Assembly (NCBI GenBank): GCA_016718275.1
Contig: JADKEA010000013.1
Location: 17,335 to 81,334 of the forward strand
DNA: 64,000 bases
Direction of reading: 5' to 3'
Source: Candidatus Villigracilis affinis
Lineage (GTDB): Bacteria > Chloroflexota > Anaerolineae > Anaerolineales > Villigracilaceae
In this document: one piece after another, positions 1 to 8,452 of the stretch
Numbering within the stretch: position 1 is the stretch's first letter
Layout: each line of letters opens with the position of its first letter
Notes under the pieces: model-generated
The model's input: only the letters and a program-made list of their open reading frames with translations
Told to the model about the DNA's origin: nothing
Database searches by the model: none
Made by a program: the position numbers and the translations under genes

Positions 1-797
1 TTCACAGCAGGTTTATTTTCGAGCGGGGTATCGTAAACGGGATGGAAGGCCGAGAAGTATGCACGCTTAAGCCTGACATTTTTCATCAGCCAGTTGGTCG
101 TGTTCAACAATTCAAGATCACTTTCATCTGATCCTCCCGCAACGAACTGAGTCACTGTGGACGGATAGCGGCCATTCCAGAATTTGTAGGCTGGCACACT
201 TCTGCGAATTTCCTCCACCCATCGCAACGGGCGAAGCAATTCTTCAATGAAGATCTTATGCGGGGCAAGTTTGGCAAGCCGTTCGGTGCTGGGCGCCTCG
301 AGGTTGACCGAGACACGGTCGGCGAGCTGCATAGCGCGGTAGACCTGATCCTTCTCCGAGCCTGGCATCATCTTGAGATGGAGATAGCCTTTGAATTGAT
401 ATTTTTTACGGAGGATATCTGCTGTGTCGAGGAGCTTATCCTGAGTCCGAACACCGCCTCCAGCGACCCCTGAGCTGAGAAATACACCTTCAGCCATTCC
501 ACCCCGATTCATTTTACTGAAGAGACTCGCGAATTCATCGGGTTTGAATGTAGCGCGGCGAAAATCCCTGCCCGCACGAAATGGACAATAGAAGCAATCA
601 CGTTCACAAGCGGAAGATAGCAATGTCTTGAGCAGGACGATCTTCTGTCCATTGGGGAGTTGGGCGGGATGTGTAAAGGCATGGTCCCTCTCCTTCGGAC
701 TGAAGCAGGTTGGAGTGTCGGAATTGATGCGCGGTTCTCCATCCGGCTCAAAGGTCATTTGTGACGAGAGTAACTTTAAAGTGTCGAGAGAGTCCAT
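1..797 (-). CDS. Putative DNA modification/repair radical SAM protein (rSAM linked to UDG), C-terminus beyond window
   Basis: Reading the minus strand from an ATG at 797 gives 265 codons with no stop, running off the left edge, so the C-terminus is missing. Near residue 60 lies CERDCFYC, the CxxxCxxC motif that binds the radical SAM [4Fe-4S] cluster, followed by PFRAGRDFRRATFKPDEFA and a GVAGGGVRTQDKLLDTA segment. This pattern matches my memory of the family annotated as a putative DNA modification/repair radical SAM protein, usually encoded next to a uracil-DNA-glycosylase-like protein. That partner would lie outside the window, downstream. The start is supported by a promoter whose -10 box ends 6 nt before the ATG, so the transcript is probably leaderless. 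The biochemical reaction of this family is not known to me. Confidence 0.85.
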   Translation of the reverse strand, partial: MDSLDTLKLLSSQMTFEPDGEPRINSDTPTCFSPKERDHAFTHPAQLPNGQKIVLLKTLLSSACERDCFYCPFRAGRDFRRATFKPDEFASLFSKMNRGGMAEGVFLSSGVAGGGVRTQDKLLDTADILRKKYQFKGYLHLKMMPGSEKDQVYRAMQLADRVSVNLEAPSTERLAKLAPHKIFIEELLRPLRWVEEIRRSVPAYKFWNGRYPSTVTQFVAGGSDESDLELLNTTNWLMKNVRLKRAYFSAFHPVYDTPLENKPAV

Positions 798-803
798 AAA
801 TCC

Positions 804-832
804 ATTTTAGAACATTTGGTCTATTTTATCAA
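804..832 (-). promoter_or_regulatory. Sigma-70-type promoter of the radical SAM gene (leaderless)
   Basis: On the minus strand TTGATA (827-832), a 17-nt spacer and TAAAAT (804-809) are followed by only 6 nt before the ATG at 797. Transcription would start at or next to the start codon, and no Shine-Dalgarno sequence is present. Confidence 0.65.
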
Positions 833-910
833 GAGGCATTTTGTGCGATAATGGCGGGAATTAATCGTACCTTTGTCCGATTGTCAGTGTTATGACCACA
901 TACCATTCAG

Positions 911-935
911 AGGAAGCTCCCGAAAGGGAGGAGGA
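911..935 (+). other. Short hairpin with GAAA tetraloop in the permease 5' leader
   Basis: CTCCC (917-921), GAAA, GGGAG (926-930) forms a compact GNRA-capped hairpin about 90 nt before the permease start, followed by GAGGAGGA. It lies in the 224-nt gap between the divergent radical SAM and permease genes. It may stabilise the leader or belong to a longer structured element. It does not match any riboswitch consensus I can recall. Confidence 0.35.
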
Positions 936-1021
936 GGATGTGTATCGTTGATAAATATTTTTTGCACTTCGTAAGTTCGGTTTCTTGATGTAAAAAACTC
1001 AATTCAAGGAGAATTACGAAA

Positions 1022-2557
1022 ATGGCTGAAAAGAGTCAAGCGCACGACAAGCAGGTACTACATAAGCTGGGGTATGCACAGGAACTTTCGCGCCGCATGA
1101 GCGGCTTCTCGAACTTCGCGATTTCATTTTCCATCATTTGTATTTTGGCAGGCGGCATTTCCGCCTTCCCCGCCGCATTCAATGCCCTCGGATCTGGCGG
1201 CGCATTTTTGATCTGGCTGGTCGGCGGCGTGCTCGCTTTGAGCGTGGCCTTCGGCATGGGACAGATCGCTTCGTCCTTCCCAACAGCGGGCGGACTCTAT
1301 CACTGGAGTTCCCACCTCGGCGGTAAGGCCTGGGGCTGGGCCACTGCCTGGTTCAACCTCATCGGTTTGATCTGCGTGGTTTCCTCGGTGGATGTTCTTC
1401 TCTACACCGTATTCTTCAAAGACCTTCTGCTTGCCACCGTGCTGGGTGTGGATGTATCTTCCTTTGGTTATTGGCATCAGTTCATCTTTGTGGCGGTCGT
1501 ACTTGTTTCACAAGCGACATTGAATCATTACTACATTGATATCACCACAAAGCTCACTGACTGGAGCGGCTATGTAATCCTGGGCCTGACGGTTATTTTG
1601 ATCGTCACCCTGTTTGCTTTCAGCTCTGTTCCCCTCGACTTCACCCGTTTGTGGACCTTCCAAAACTTCACCGGCGATGTGGGCGGCGCGGTGGTTCCCT
1701 TCCGCACTGAGAATGTAGCCTTTGCATTCCTGCTCGGTCTCTCGTATGTTTGTTACACTATTACAGGCTTCGATGCTTCTGCTCACACCTCCGAAGAAAC
1801 ACAGGATGCACAGGTAAACGTGCCGAAGGGCATGTGGACCGCTGTATTCTGGTCCTGGGTGTTCGGCCTCGTTGCCGTAGCTGCCTATGTGTTGACGATG
1901 CCAAGCATTGAAGAAGCTGGCGCGGCTGGTTGGGGTTCGTTCTTCTATATGTGGAGCGCTTCCCGCATGCCGTATGGATTAAGCCTGTTCCTTGCCATTG
2001 GCATGGTACTTGTCAACTACGTTTGTGCGCTGGCTGGCCTTACCTCCACCTCCCGCATGATGTATGCCTTCGCCCGTGATGGCGGCCTGCCTGGTTCTGC
2101 TGCTCTCTCCACGGTCAGCACTGTGTATCGCACACCTGGCACCGCGGTTTGGGTCTCTGCCGTTCTGGCGCTGCTAAGCACTGTGTATGCCCCTTACTAT
2201 CTCGTGCTGGCTGTAGCTTGCGCGGTATTCCTTTATATCTCCATGGTGATGCCGATCGCAGCGGGACTTCTCGCTGAAGGCGGACCGAAATGGAAAGAGA
2301 AGGGTCCATTCAACCTTGGCGGCCTTTCCAAACCCAATGCTGTGCTTGCCGTCATATTCGGTGTCGTGCTGGCGATCAGCGGATTCTTCCCGCCCAATGA
2401 GAAGGTTTTCTACTTCACCGTTGGCATGGTCGTTGTGATGCCCATCGTCTGGTATGGCTTCGAGCGCAACCGCTTTGAGGGTGTGCCTGAAGGCGACAAG
2501 ATCAAGGAACGTCAGAAGTTGATCGCTGACATCGAAAGAAAATTCGGCGAACAATAA
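1022..2557 (+). CDS. APC superfamily amino acid/GABA-type permease
   Basis: This 511-residue integral membrane protein has about 12 hydrophobic segments. The N-terminal signature RRMSGFSNFAISFSIICIL followed by a glycine-rich segment, and the SSFPTAGGLYHWSS motif in the following loop, are typical of the amino acid/choline transporter (ACT) branch of the APC superfamily, which includes fungal UGA4 and plant BAT1. It should move an amino acid or GABA-like substrate across the cytoplasmic membrane; the exact substrate cannot be read from sequence. Start: ATG preceded by AAGGAG (1007-1012) at good spacing. The gene is monocistronic, with a 20-bp terminator stem directly after it. The C-terminal 30 residues are charged and cytoplasmic. 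Confidence 0.9.
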   Translation: MAEKSQAHDKQVLHKLGYAQELSRRMSGFSNFAISFSIICILAGGISAFPAAFNALGSGGAFLIWLVGGVLALSVAFGMGQIASSFPTAGGLYHWSSHLGGKAWGWATAWFNLIGLICVVSSVDVLLYTVFFKDLLLATVLGVDVSSFGYWHQFIFVAVVLVSQATLNHYYIDITTKLTDWSGYVILGLTVILIVTLFAFSSVPLDFTRLWTFQNFTGDVGGAVVPFRTENVAFAFLLGLSYVCYTITGFDASAHTSEETQDAQVNVPKGMWTAVFWSWVFGLVAVAAYVLTMPSIEEAGAAGWGSFFYMWSASRMPYGLSLFLAIGMVLVNYVCALAGLTSTSRMMYAFARDGGLPGSAALSTVSTVYRTPGTAVWVSAVLALLSTVYAPYYLVLAVACAVFLYISMVMPIAAGLLAEGGPKWKEKGPFNLGGLSKPNAVLAVIFGVVLAISGFFPPNEKVFYFTVGMVVVMPIVWYGFERNRFEGVPEGDKIKERQKLIADIERKFGEQ

Positions 2558-2573
2558 CAGTCTGTTGTAAAGT

Positions 2574-2617
2574 AAAATCAAGAGCGGTATCTCAAAAGAG
2601 ATACCGCTCTTGATTTT
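2574..2617 (+). terminator. Intrinsic terminator after the permease gene
   Basis: A perfect 20-bp stem (2574-2593 with 2598-2617) closes on an AAAA loop. Its right arm ends in TTTT and its left arm starts with AAAA, so it could also work on the other strand. Confidence 0.85.
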
Positions 2618-2633
2618 ATATCAGTTTAAAAAA

Positions 2634-2669
2634 GTGCCCCAGTCAGGGTGAGGGGGGCACCCTGGCTGG
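2634..2669 (+). other. Alternative hairpins upstream of the GGDEF gene
   Basis: GTGCCCC (2634-2640) can pair with GGGGCAC (2654-2660), while the overlapping 2639-2648 can pair with 2660-2669 with one G.U. These mutually exclusive stems sit in the untranslated leader of the next gene. Their presence argues against starting that protein at the in-frame GTG at 2648. Confidence 0.4.
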
Positions 2670-2749
2670 GACATCTCTATTTTGACACAGTTCCTGACTA
2701 TTTGCAAGTGCAAAAACAAGGATTCACAGATTGGTATACCCAAGAACAG

Positions 2750-3601
2750 ATGAATAAGATGCTCACCAAAGCCTTCGAAGAACGAAGCTCGAAATTCTGG
2801 ATATTATCCAGCCTCATGCTGGTTTCCTTTCTGGGGCTGGTCGATTACGCCACGGGAAACGAGTTCAGCTTTTCATTGTTCTACCTGATCCCGATCGCAT
2901 CGACCACATGGCACGTAAAATTTAAAACAGGCCTGTTCATTGCTGCACTCAGCGCGATCACATGGGCGGTCGCCGATTTTTTTGCAGGCGCGGATTATCG
3001 GCAGCCCATCATCTATTTTTGGAACACACTGATTCGACTCGGTTTCTTTGTCACTGTCACCTACCTGATCGCAGAACTGCACAAATCACAAAGGACCATA
3101 GAAGCTCTTGCGGATACGGATTACGTCACAGGTGTGATGAATGCCCGACGCTTCAACAGGCTTTTGGAACATGAACTCAACCGCTCAAGAAGATATAAAC
3201 GTCCGTTCACGCTTGTCTATCTCGATCTGGATAACTTTAAACAAGTCAATGATAATTTTGGCCACAACGAAGGTGACCAGTTGATCAAGTTTATCGCCGA
3301 AGAACTGAAGTGTCAGATTCGCAGCACAGACGCTGTTGCCCGATTGGGCGGAGATGAATTCGCCCTGCTCTTCCCCGAAGCGGGGCGAAACGAGGTTGAA
3401 GTCATCATGTCCAAAATACAAAACCACCTCAAAGAAAAATTGTGCCGGTCCTATCCTTTTGTCACCTTCAGTGCCGGCGCAGTGACATTTGAATCCGCCC
3501 CGCATTCCACGGTCGAAACGATACGGATCGCAGATGAACTCATGTATTCCGTCAAAGCCAGCACAAAGAACGGAATACGTTATTTTCTATATTTGGGCTA
3601 A
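2750..3601 (+). CDS. Membrane-anchored diguanylate cyclase (GGDEF)
   Basis: The 283-residue protein has about four hydrophobic helices (residues ~12-110, including SFSLFYLIPIASTTW) and then a GGDEF domain. The active-site motif is intact as RLGGDEFALLF, and an RSTD five residues before it matches the RxxD inhibitory c-di-GMP site. It should make c-di-GMP from two GTP at the inner membrane and be product-inhibited. The N-terminal module resembles small membrane sensor regions found on other GGDEF proteins. I start at ATG 2750 because the in-frame GTG at 2648 lies inside hairpin-forming sequence; with that start the protein would have 34 more residues. Neither start has a strong Shine-Dalgarno. 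Confidence 0.85.
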   Translation: MNKMLTKAFEERSSKFWILSSLMLVSFLGLVDYATGNEFSFSLFYLIPIASTTWHVKFKTGLFIAALSAITWAVADFFAGADYRQPIIYFWNTLIRLGFFVTVTYLIAELHKSQRTIEALADTDYVTGVMNARRFNRLLEHELNRSRRYKRPFTLVYLDLDNFKQVNDNFGHNEGDQLIKFIAEELKCQIRSTDAVARLGGDEFALLFPEAGRNEVEVIMSKIQNHLKEKLCRSYPFVTFSAGAVTFESAPHSTVETIRIADELMYSVKASTKNGIRYFLYLG

Positions 3602-3622
3602 CTCTACAAATTGAGAGGCAAA

Positions 3623-5086
3623 ATGAAATATCTGCTCGGCATAGATCAAGGCACCACACAAACCACGGCTGTCATCGTGAACGAGATGGGGGAGATGCTC
3701 GAAAAGAATTCCGCTCAACTCCCTGCGCGTTTTCCACAGGCGGGCTGGGTGGAGCAGGAACCTAACGATATTGTCCGAACTGTAAAAGAAGCCTGTGCAC
3801 CCCTGCTTGATAAATACGAGATCTCTGCGGTCGGCTTCGACAATCAGGGTGAAACCTTCATCGTTTGGGATGCAGAAACTGGCGAGGCGGTGACGCCTGC
3901 CATCGTCTGGCAGGATACGCGTGGACAATCCGTCTGCGATGCACTCGCTTCCAGCGTGGACCCAAACCTGCTTCGCCAAAAAACAGGACTCCTGCTCGAC
4001 AGTTATTTCTCCGCGCCCAAGCTCAAATGGGTCTTTGAAAATAATCCCGACATCCGTAAAAAGGCCCATGAAGGCAAGTTGAAATTCGGAACCACTGAAA
4101 CCTGGGTCATCTGGAAACTAAGCGGGGGAAAACTGCACATCACCGACCCATCCACTGCTTCGCGTACTTTGCTCTTCGATATGAATACTTTCCAATGGGA
4201 CGACGATCTGTTGAAATTATTCGACGTGCCGCGCAGTATGCTTCCCGAGATCAAACCTTCGGCAGGACATATTGGCGATGTGGATTTTGGAAATGGAAAG
4301 CCATTGCCATTGCATGCGCTTTTGGTTGACCAGCAAGCCGCGTTATTTGGTCAGGCTTGTTTTAATGCCGGGGAAATGAAATGCTCGTTCGGCACGGGTA
4401 GTTTTCTGTTGATGAACATCGGCGACAAACCCAAACTTTCCAACAACGGGCTCCTCACCACGGTCGGATGGAATTTCAATGGACACACCGCATATGCTTT
4501 TGACGGTGGAATTTTCGTCACTGGCTCGGCGGTGCAATGGCTGCGCGATAACTTGAAATTCATCCCCGATTCTGCATCGAGTCACAAATCTGCGCAGAAT
4601 TCAAAGGACATGGGTGTCGTTGTCATTCCTGCCCTGCAAGGACTCGCCGCCCCGCACTGGCGCACGGATGTGCAAGGTGCGATGTTCGGCTTGAACCGCA
4701 GCACCACCTCCGATGACATCGTCCGTGCTACGCTGGATGGAATTGCCTGCCGCGTGTATGAAGTGGTCACTGCCATGTCGCAGGATCTCGGTCAACGCCC
4801 GCCGCATCTCAAGGTGGATGGCGGCCCATCGGGGAATCCCTACCTCATGCAGATGATCGCTGACCTGTTGGATATCGAGGTACGTGTCTCTGCCGCGTTG
4901 GAAGCCACCGCCATCGGTATTGCCAACCTCGCAGGCATGTCTGCGTTGGGAACGAGTTTCAATGAGCTGGCGCAGAATTGGAAATCGGAAACCTCTTACA
5001 AACCGCAAATGAAGAAAGCAGAAAGAGAAAAGAAGCTGGCGCAGTGGAACAAGGCGTTGGATGCGGTGAAGATTTTCCATAAATAA
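3623..5086 (+). CDS. glpK: FGGY-family carbohydrate kinase, glycerol kinase-like
   Basis: This 487-residue protein starts MKYLLGIDQGTTQTTAV, the phosphate-1 loop of FGGY kinases, and has the conserved QPxGWVEQ-like and VWQDTRG segments near residues 40 and 100 typical of glycerol kinase. It would phosphorylate glycerol to sn-glycerol 3-phosphate with ATP. The next gene is a glycerol-3-phosphate dehydrogenase fusion 64 nt downstream, which supports the assignment. Start: ATG 3623 preceded by GAGAGG (3613-3618). An upstream in-frame TTG at 3611 overlaps that Shine-Dalgarno and is less likely. The protein is close to the usual length of about 490-500 residues. Some residues around the substrate site are atypical, so another polyol is possible. 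Confidence 0.82.
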   Translation: MKYLLGIDQGTTQTTAVIVNEMGEMLEKNSAQLPARFPQAGWVEQEPNDIVRTVKEACAPLLDKYEISAVGFDNQGETFIVWDAETGEAVTPAIVWQDTRGQSVCDALASSVDPNLLRQKTGLLLDSYFSAPKLKWVFENNPDIRKKAHEGKLKFGTTETWVIWKLSGGKLHITDPSTASRTLLFDMNTFQWDDDLLKLFDVPRSMLPEIKPSAGHIGDVDFGNGKPLPLHALLVDQQAALFGQACFNAGEMKCSFGTGSFLLMNIGDKPKLSNNGLLTTVGWNFNGHTAYAFDGGIFVTGSAVQWLRDNLKFIPDSASSHKSAQNSKDMGVVVIPALQGLAAPHWRTDVQGAMFGLNRSTTSDDIVRATLDGIACRVYEVVTAMSQDLGQRPPHLKVDGGPSGNPYLMQMIADLLDIEVRVSAALEATAIGIANLAGMSALGTSFNELAQNWKSETSYKPQMKKAEREKKLAQWNKALDAVKIFHK

Positions 5087-5088
5087 TG

Positions 5089-5140
5089 TGGTCTCGACAC
5101 GGGCGGAGAAGCAGCCGCCCTACTCGATCACCAGTTACGA
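5089..5140. repeat. Dispersed short repeat between glpK and the dehydrogenase fusion
   Basis: The sequence GTCTCGACACG...CTACTCGATCACCAG resembles a second copy at 61818-61856 (GTCTCGATATG...CTACTCGACCAACAG). Both are intergenic. I take them as copies of a small dispersed repeat; the exact borders are uncertain. Confidence 0.4.
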
Positions 5141-5150
5141 GAAGAATATT

Positions 5151-7544
5151 ATGACAACAACTTACGATATTGCCATCATCGGCGCAGGGGCGGTGGGATG
5201 CGCCATTGCGCGGGAACTCTCCCGCTATCAACTCAACATTGCATTGATCGAAGCCAACTCAGACGTGGGCATGGGGACTTCCAAAGCCAGCACAGCCATC
5301 TGGCACACAGGCTATGATGCCAAGCCAGGCTCACTCGAAGCCAAGCTGCTCAAGCGCAGTTACAAACTTATGCAGGAATACCTGCCCGAAGCAAACATCG
5401 CGCATGAATTGTTGGGCGGTCTGCTCATCGCGTGGAATCAAGATCAATTCGACACCCTGCCGAAATTATTGAAACAGGCGCACGATAACGGCGAAATGGA
5501 TGTGCGCATTATTTCCGCAGAAGAGATTTACCAGCGCGAACCGCACATCAACAAAGGCGCGCTGGGCGGACTGTTCGTGCCAGGGGAGGGAATCCTTTGC
5601 ACGTTTTCCGTTCCAATTGCGATGGCGTATCAGGCCATGCTGAATGGTGTGGAATTGTTTCTGAATTTTCAAGTGAGGGAGATCAGACCACAAACCTTGG
5701 ATGGTGGACCGTCGTGGACCATCGTTGATGGTCATTCATCTGTCAACGCCCGCTATGTCATCAATGCAGCGGGATTGTTTTCAGACGAGATCAATGCTCA
5801 TTTTGGAAAGACCAGTTTCAAGGTCACGCCGCGACGCGGACAGTTAATTGTGTACGACAAAATGGCGCGCCCGCTGGTTAATCACGTACTGCTGCCGGTG
5901 CCAACATCCATTACAAAAGGTGTGTTGATCAGCCCGACAGTGTATGGGAATATTTTATTGGGGCCGACCGCAGAAGACCTGGGCGATAAATCTGCAACCG
6001 AAACAACTGAAAGCGGATTAAAGTTTTTACTCGAAAAAGGGAAGCAAATTTTGCCGCAATTATTGGAAGAGGAAGTGACGGCGACTTACTCCGGCCTGCG
6101 CGCGGCGACAGAACACAGCGATTATCAGATCGAAATGGATGCAGCGCTTCGCTATCTATGTTTGGGCGGAATCCGTTCAACAGGCATTTCCGGCGCGATG
6201 GGCATTGCTGAATACGGCGTGGAATTGCTGCGCGAAGCGGGCCTTGCGTTGAATTTGAAGGATGAATTCAAGAAGGTAAAACTGCCGACCATCGGAGAGG
6301 CTGCATTGCGGCCGCATCAAAACGCGGAAATGATCGCGCAGAATGCCGCGTATGCGGAGATCGTTTGTCACTGCGAAAGGGTTTCGCGCGGCGAATTGAT
6401 GGATGCGATGAAAGCGTCAATCCCCGCAACAAGCGTGGACGCTTTGCGAAGGCGCACCCGCGCTTCACAGGGAAGATGTCAGGGGTTTAATTGTCACGCG
6501 GCGCTGACAAAGATGACCACCACAGAGCACACAAAGACCACCGCGATTTCTTTTGAAAAAGACTCCGTGCGCTCTGTGCCCTCTGTAGTAAAAGATGTTT
6601 TGATTGTCGGGGGTGGACCTGCGGGACTTTCCGCGGCCATTGAATTGAAGAAGCAGGGAATCAAGAATATCCTTGTCGTTGAGCGTGAGCCTGAAGCGGG
6701 GGGCATGCCGCGGTTTTGTCATCACACAGGCTTTGGCCGCGAGGATCTATGGCGCATGTGGAGCGGGCCGAAATATGCAAAGTATTATCGCGACCTCGCT
6801 GAAAAAATGGATGTGGAAGTGCAAACCTCCACGACGATCACGGGCTGGGCGAGTGCGAAGAAGCTGGCTTTTACTTCCCGCGGAGGAATCGGTGAGATCG
6901 AAGCGGACGCGGTGCTGCTGGCAACAGGCGTGCGCGAAAGACCGCGTTCGGCGCGGTTGATCCCTGGGACACGTCCGCAGGGTGTTTTGACCACAGGGTC
7001 GTTACAGCGTTTTGTTTATCAGGAGCAATTGCCAGTGGGGAAGCGGGCGGTCATTGTCGGCGCGGAGTTGGTGAGTCTTTCGGCGTTGATGACCTTGATG
7101 CATGCGGGCATGAAATGTGAAATGATGGTCACCGAAGAAGCGCGACATCAGATCGAATTTCCGTACATCGTGATGAAGTGGGCGCTTGCCGACATCCTCA
7201 CCCGTACACCGATTGTTTCAAAGACGCGGGTGTCAAATATCTTCGGTCACAAGCGTGTGGAAGGAGTTGAATTGACTCATGCAAGCGGTCAGGTTGAGAC
7301 GGTGGAATGTGACACGGTCATCTTCACCGGGAGCTGGATCCCCGAACATGAGTTGGCTCGTGCTGGCGGCTTGGAATTGAATCCGCAGACGAAGGGGCCG
7401 CGGATCGATGCAGAATTTTGTTCATCCGTGAATGGCGTGTTCGTGGCGGGGAATTTATTGCGCGGCGTGGAAACCGCTGACCATTGCGCGGTGGAAGGGA
7501 AACGCGCAGCGGCATCCATTGCGAATTATTTGAAAGGGAAATAA
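5151..7544 (+). CDS. Fused glycerol-3-phosphate dehydrogenase (GlpA-type) + BFD [2Fe-2S] + FAD/NAD oxidoreductase
   Basis: The 797-residue protein contains three modules. Residues 1-~390 are a DAO-type FAD oxidoreductase (IAIIGAGAVGCAIARELSRY; RGQLIVYD), as in GlpA. Residues ~400-455 are a BFD-like [2Fe-2S] module with cysteines at 406, 408, 443 and 448. Residues ~483-797 are a pyridine-nucleotide-disulfide-type oxidoreductase (VLIVGGGPAGLSAAIELKKQG; LLATGVRERP; GVFVAGN). Together they resemble a one-chain anaerobic G3P dehydrogenase, passing electrons from G3P through FeS to a second flavin. Position after glycerol kinase agrees. Start ATG 5151 directly precedes the FAD motif; an upstream ATG at 5088 would add 21 residues encoded by repeat sequence. 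The linker at residues ~456-480 is encoded by a dispersed palindromic repeat, which is unusual. Confidence 0.87.
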   Translation: MTTTYDIAIIGAGAVGCAIARELSRYQLNIALIEANSDVGMGTSKASTAIWHTGYDAKPGSLEAKLLKRSYKLMQEYLPEANIAHELLGGLLIAWNQDQFDTLPKLLKQAHDNGEMDVRIISAEEIYQREPHINKGALGGLFVPGEGILCTFSVPIAMAYQAMLNGVELFLNFQVREIRPQTLDGGPSWTIVDGHSSVNARYVINAAGLFSDEINAHFGKTSFKVTPRRGQLIVYDKMARPLVNHVLLPVPTSITKGVLISPTVYGNILLGPTAEDLGDKSATETTESGLKFLLEKGKQILPQLLEEEVTATYSGLRAATEHSDYQIEMDAALRYLCLGGIRSTGISGAMGIAEYGVELLREAGLALNLKDEFKKVKLPTIGEAALRPHQNAEMIAQNAAYAEIVCHCERVSRGELMDAMKASIPATSVDALRRRTRASQGRCQGFNCHAALTKMTTTEHTKTTAISFEKDSVRSVPSVVKDVLIVGGGPAGLSAAIELKKQGIKNILVVEREPEAGGMPRFCHHTGFGREDLWRMWSGPKYAKYYRDLAEKMDVEVQTSTTITGWASAKKLAFTSRGGIGEIEADAVLLATGVRERPRSARLIPGTRPQGVLTTGSLQRFVYQEQLPVGKRAVIVGAELVSLSALMTLMHAGMKCEMMVTEEARHQIEFPYIVMKWALADILTRTPIVSKTRVSNIFGHKRVEGVELTHASGQVETVECDTVIFTGSWIPEHELARAGGLELNPQTKGPRIDAEFCSSVNGVFVAGNLLRGVETADHCAVEGKRAAASIANYLKGK
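6516..6589 (+). repeat. Dispersed 'CACAGAG...CTCTGTG' repeat inside the dehydrogenase fusion gene
   Basis: ACCACCACAGAGCACAC on the left and CTCCGTGCGCTCTGTGCCC on the right form an imperfect inverted repeat. It is similar in layout to the intergenic element at 57290-57366. Here it is in frame and encodes a threonine-rich linker between the BFD cluster and the second FAD domain. Confidence 0.6.
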
Positions 7545-7580
7545 AAAGGTGTGGACACGGAATTCCGTGTCCACACCTTT
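7545..7580. terminator. Bidirectional terminator between convergent genes
   Basis: A 16-bp perfect stem (7545-7560 with 7565-7580) with an AATT loop lies between the stop of the dehydrogenase fusion and the convergent M23 peptidase gene. It has an A tract on one side and a T tract on the other. Confidence 0.85.
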
Positions 7581-7594
7581 TATCGTACTGATTC

Positions 7595-8260
7595 TCAGCC
7601 TTCGTCTTCCATTCCGAGAATCTGGACGAGGGTCTTTTTGTCAATGCGGTAGGCGACAAATCCTTTTTTGGTTTGCAGCCAGACCGTGTCGCCGCCGATG
7701 TCGGTCACTTCCATTTCGTCGCCGGGGCTGTATTTGGCGATGACTGGGTACAGGATACCCGGGCCAGAGCGGATATTGAGGAAGGGTTGGGTGGTTTCCA
7801 ACACACGGGCTTTGAAGAGGGTCTTCGCAGGCGGGACATTGATATTTTCGCTGAGATAAGGCTCGGGGTTGAAGGCCGTACTGCCTTCACGAACCTCAAA
7901 ATGCAAATGCGGACCCGTGCTGCGACCGGTGTTTCCAGAGTAGCCAATGTGCTGGCCTGCTGTGACCGCGTCACCGACCTTGACGAGGGCGTAATTCCTC
8001 TCATCCATGTGGCCATAGATGGAGAGCAGGTTGCCATCGTGACTGATGCGGATGTGATTTCCATAGCCGGTGTTATCGGCTGCCACACGGACCACACTGC
8101 CCGGCAGGGTGGCGTAGATCGGTGTGCGCAAGGGGATGCCCCAGTCGATGCCGTTATGCCCATTCGTGATCGGATACCATTGCGGATTCTCACCGAAGCG
8201 TTGGGTGATGGGGAAAGTGGATTTCACAGGGTAGAGCAGTTTGAGTCCAGCGGGGGGCAT
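7595..8260 (-). CDS. M23 family metallopeptidase with SH3-like domain
   Basis: The 221-residue protein has an LytM/M23 zinc peptidase domain in residues ~10-135: HNGIDWG (HxxxD), then GHM and the HLHFEV motif, which together supply the zinc ligands. A bacterial SH3-like segment follows (FLNIRSGPGILYPVIAKYSPG, an NxRSGPG pattern) in residues ~150-215, probably for wall binding. It should cut peptidoglycan cross-bridges or be a scaffold at the envelope. No signal peptide is visible from the chosen start, so export is unclear. Start ATG 8260 has AGGAGAACACC just upstream; an in-frame ATG at 8395 would add 45 residues without family similarity, and I reject it. Confidence 0.87.
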   Translation of the reverse strand: MPPAGLKLLYPVKSTFPITQRFGENPQWYPITNGHNGIDWGIPLRTPIYATLPGSVVRVAADNTGYGNHIRISHDGNLLSIYGHMDERNYALVKVGDAVTAGQHIGYSGNTGRSTGPHLHFEVREGSTAFNPEPYLSENINVPPAKTLFKARVLETTQPFLNIRSGPGILYPVIAKYSPGDEMEVTDIGGDTVWLQTKKGFVAYRIDKKTLVQILGMEDEG

Positions 8261-8452
8261 GGTGTTCTCCTTTTTTGTGCTTTGTCCAATTGGCGGGTAG
8301 TGCAAACCCATTGTAGCAAATTGAGTTGAGCTATTCAAGCAATGACCATTGCGCAACGAAACGGGAGGAATGTCACTTGGGTGAGGAATATCCACTGGCT
8401 ATACTGATGCAACTGTGGGGATATTTCATCATAAAAGCATCAGGAGGCTTGC

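Noticed and set aside
911..935. Possible riboswitch before the amino-acid permease
   Set aside because: Only one short GNRA hairpin is visible. I could not match glycine, guanidine or lysine riboswitch consensus parts, so I list just a hairpin.
2648..2749. N-terminal extension of the GGDEF protein from GTG 2648
   Set aside because: The sequence forms alternative hairpins and has no ribosome site; the ATG at 2750 directly precedes the conserved membrane region.
7673..8329. Open frame of 218 codons on the plus strand
   Set aside because: It lies opposite the M23 peptidase, whose catalytic motifs are clear; no independent start signal.
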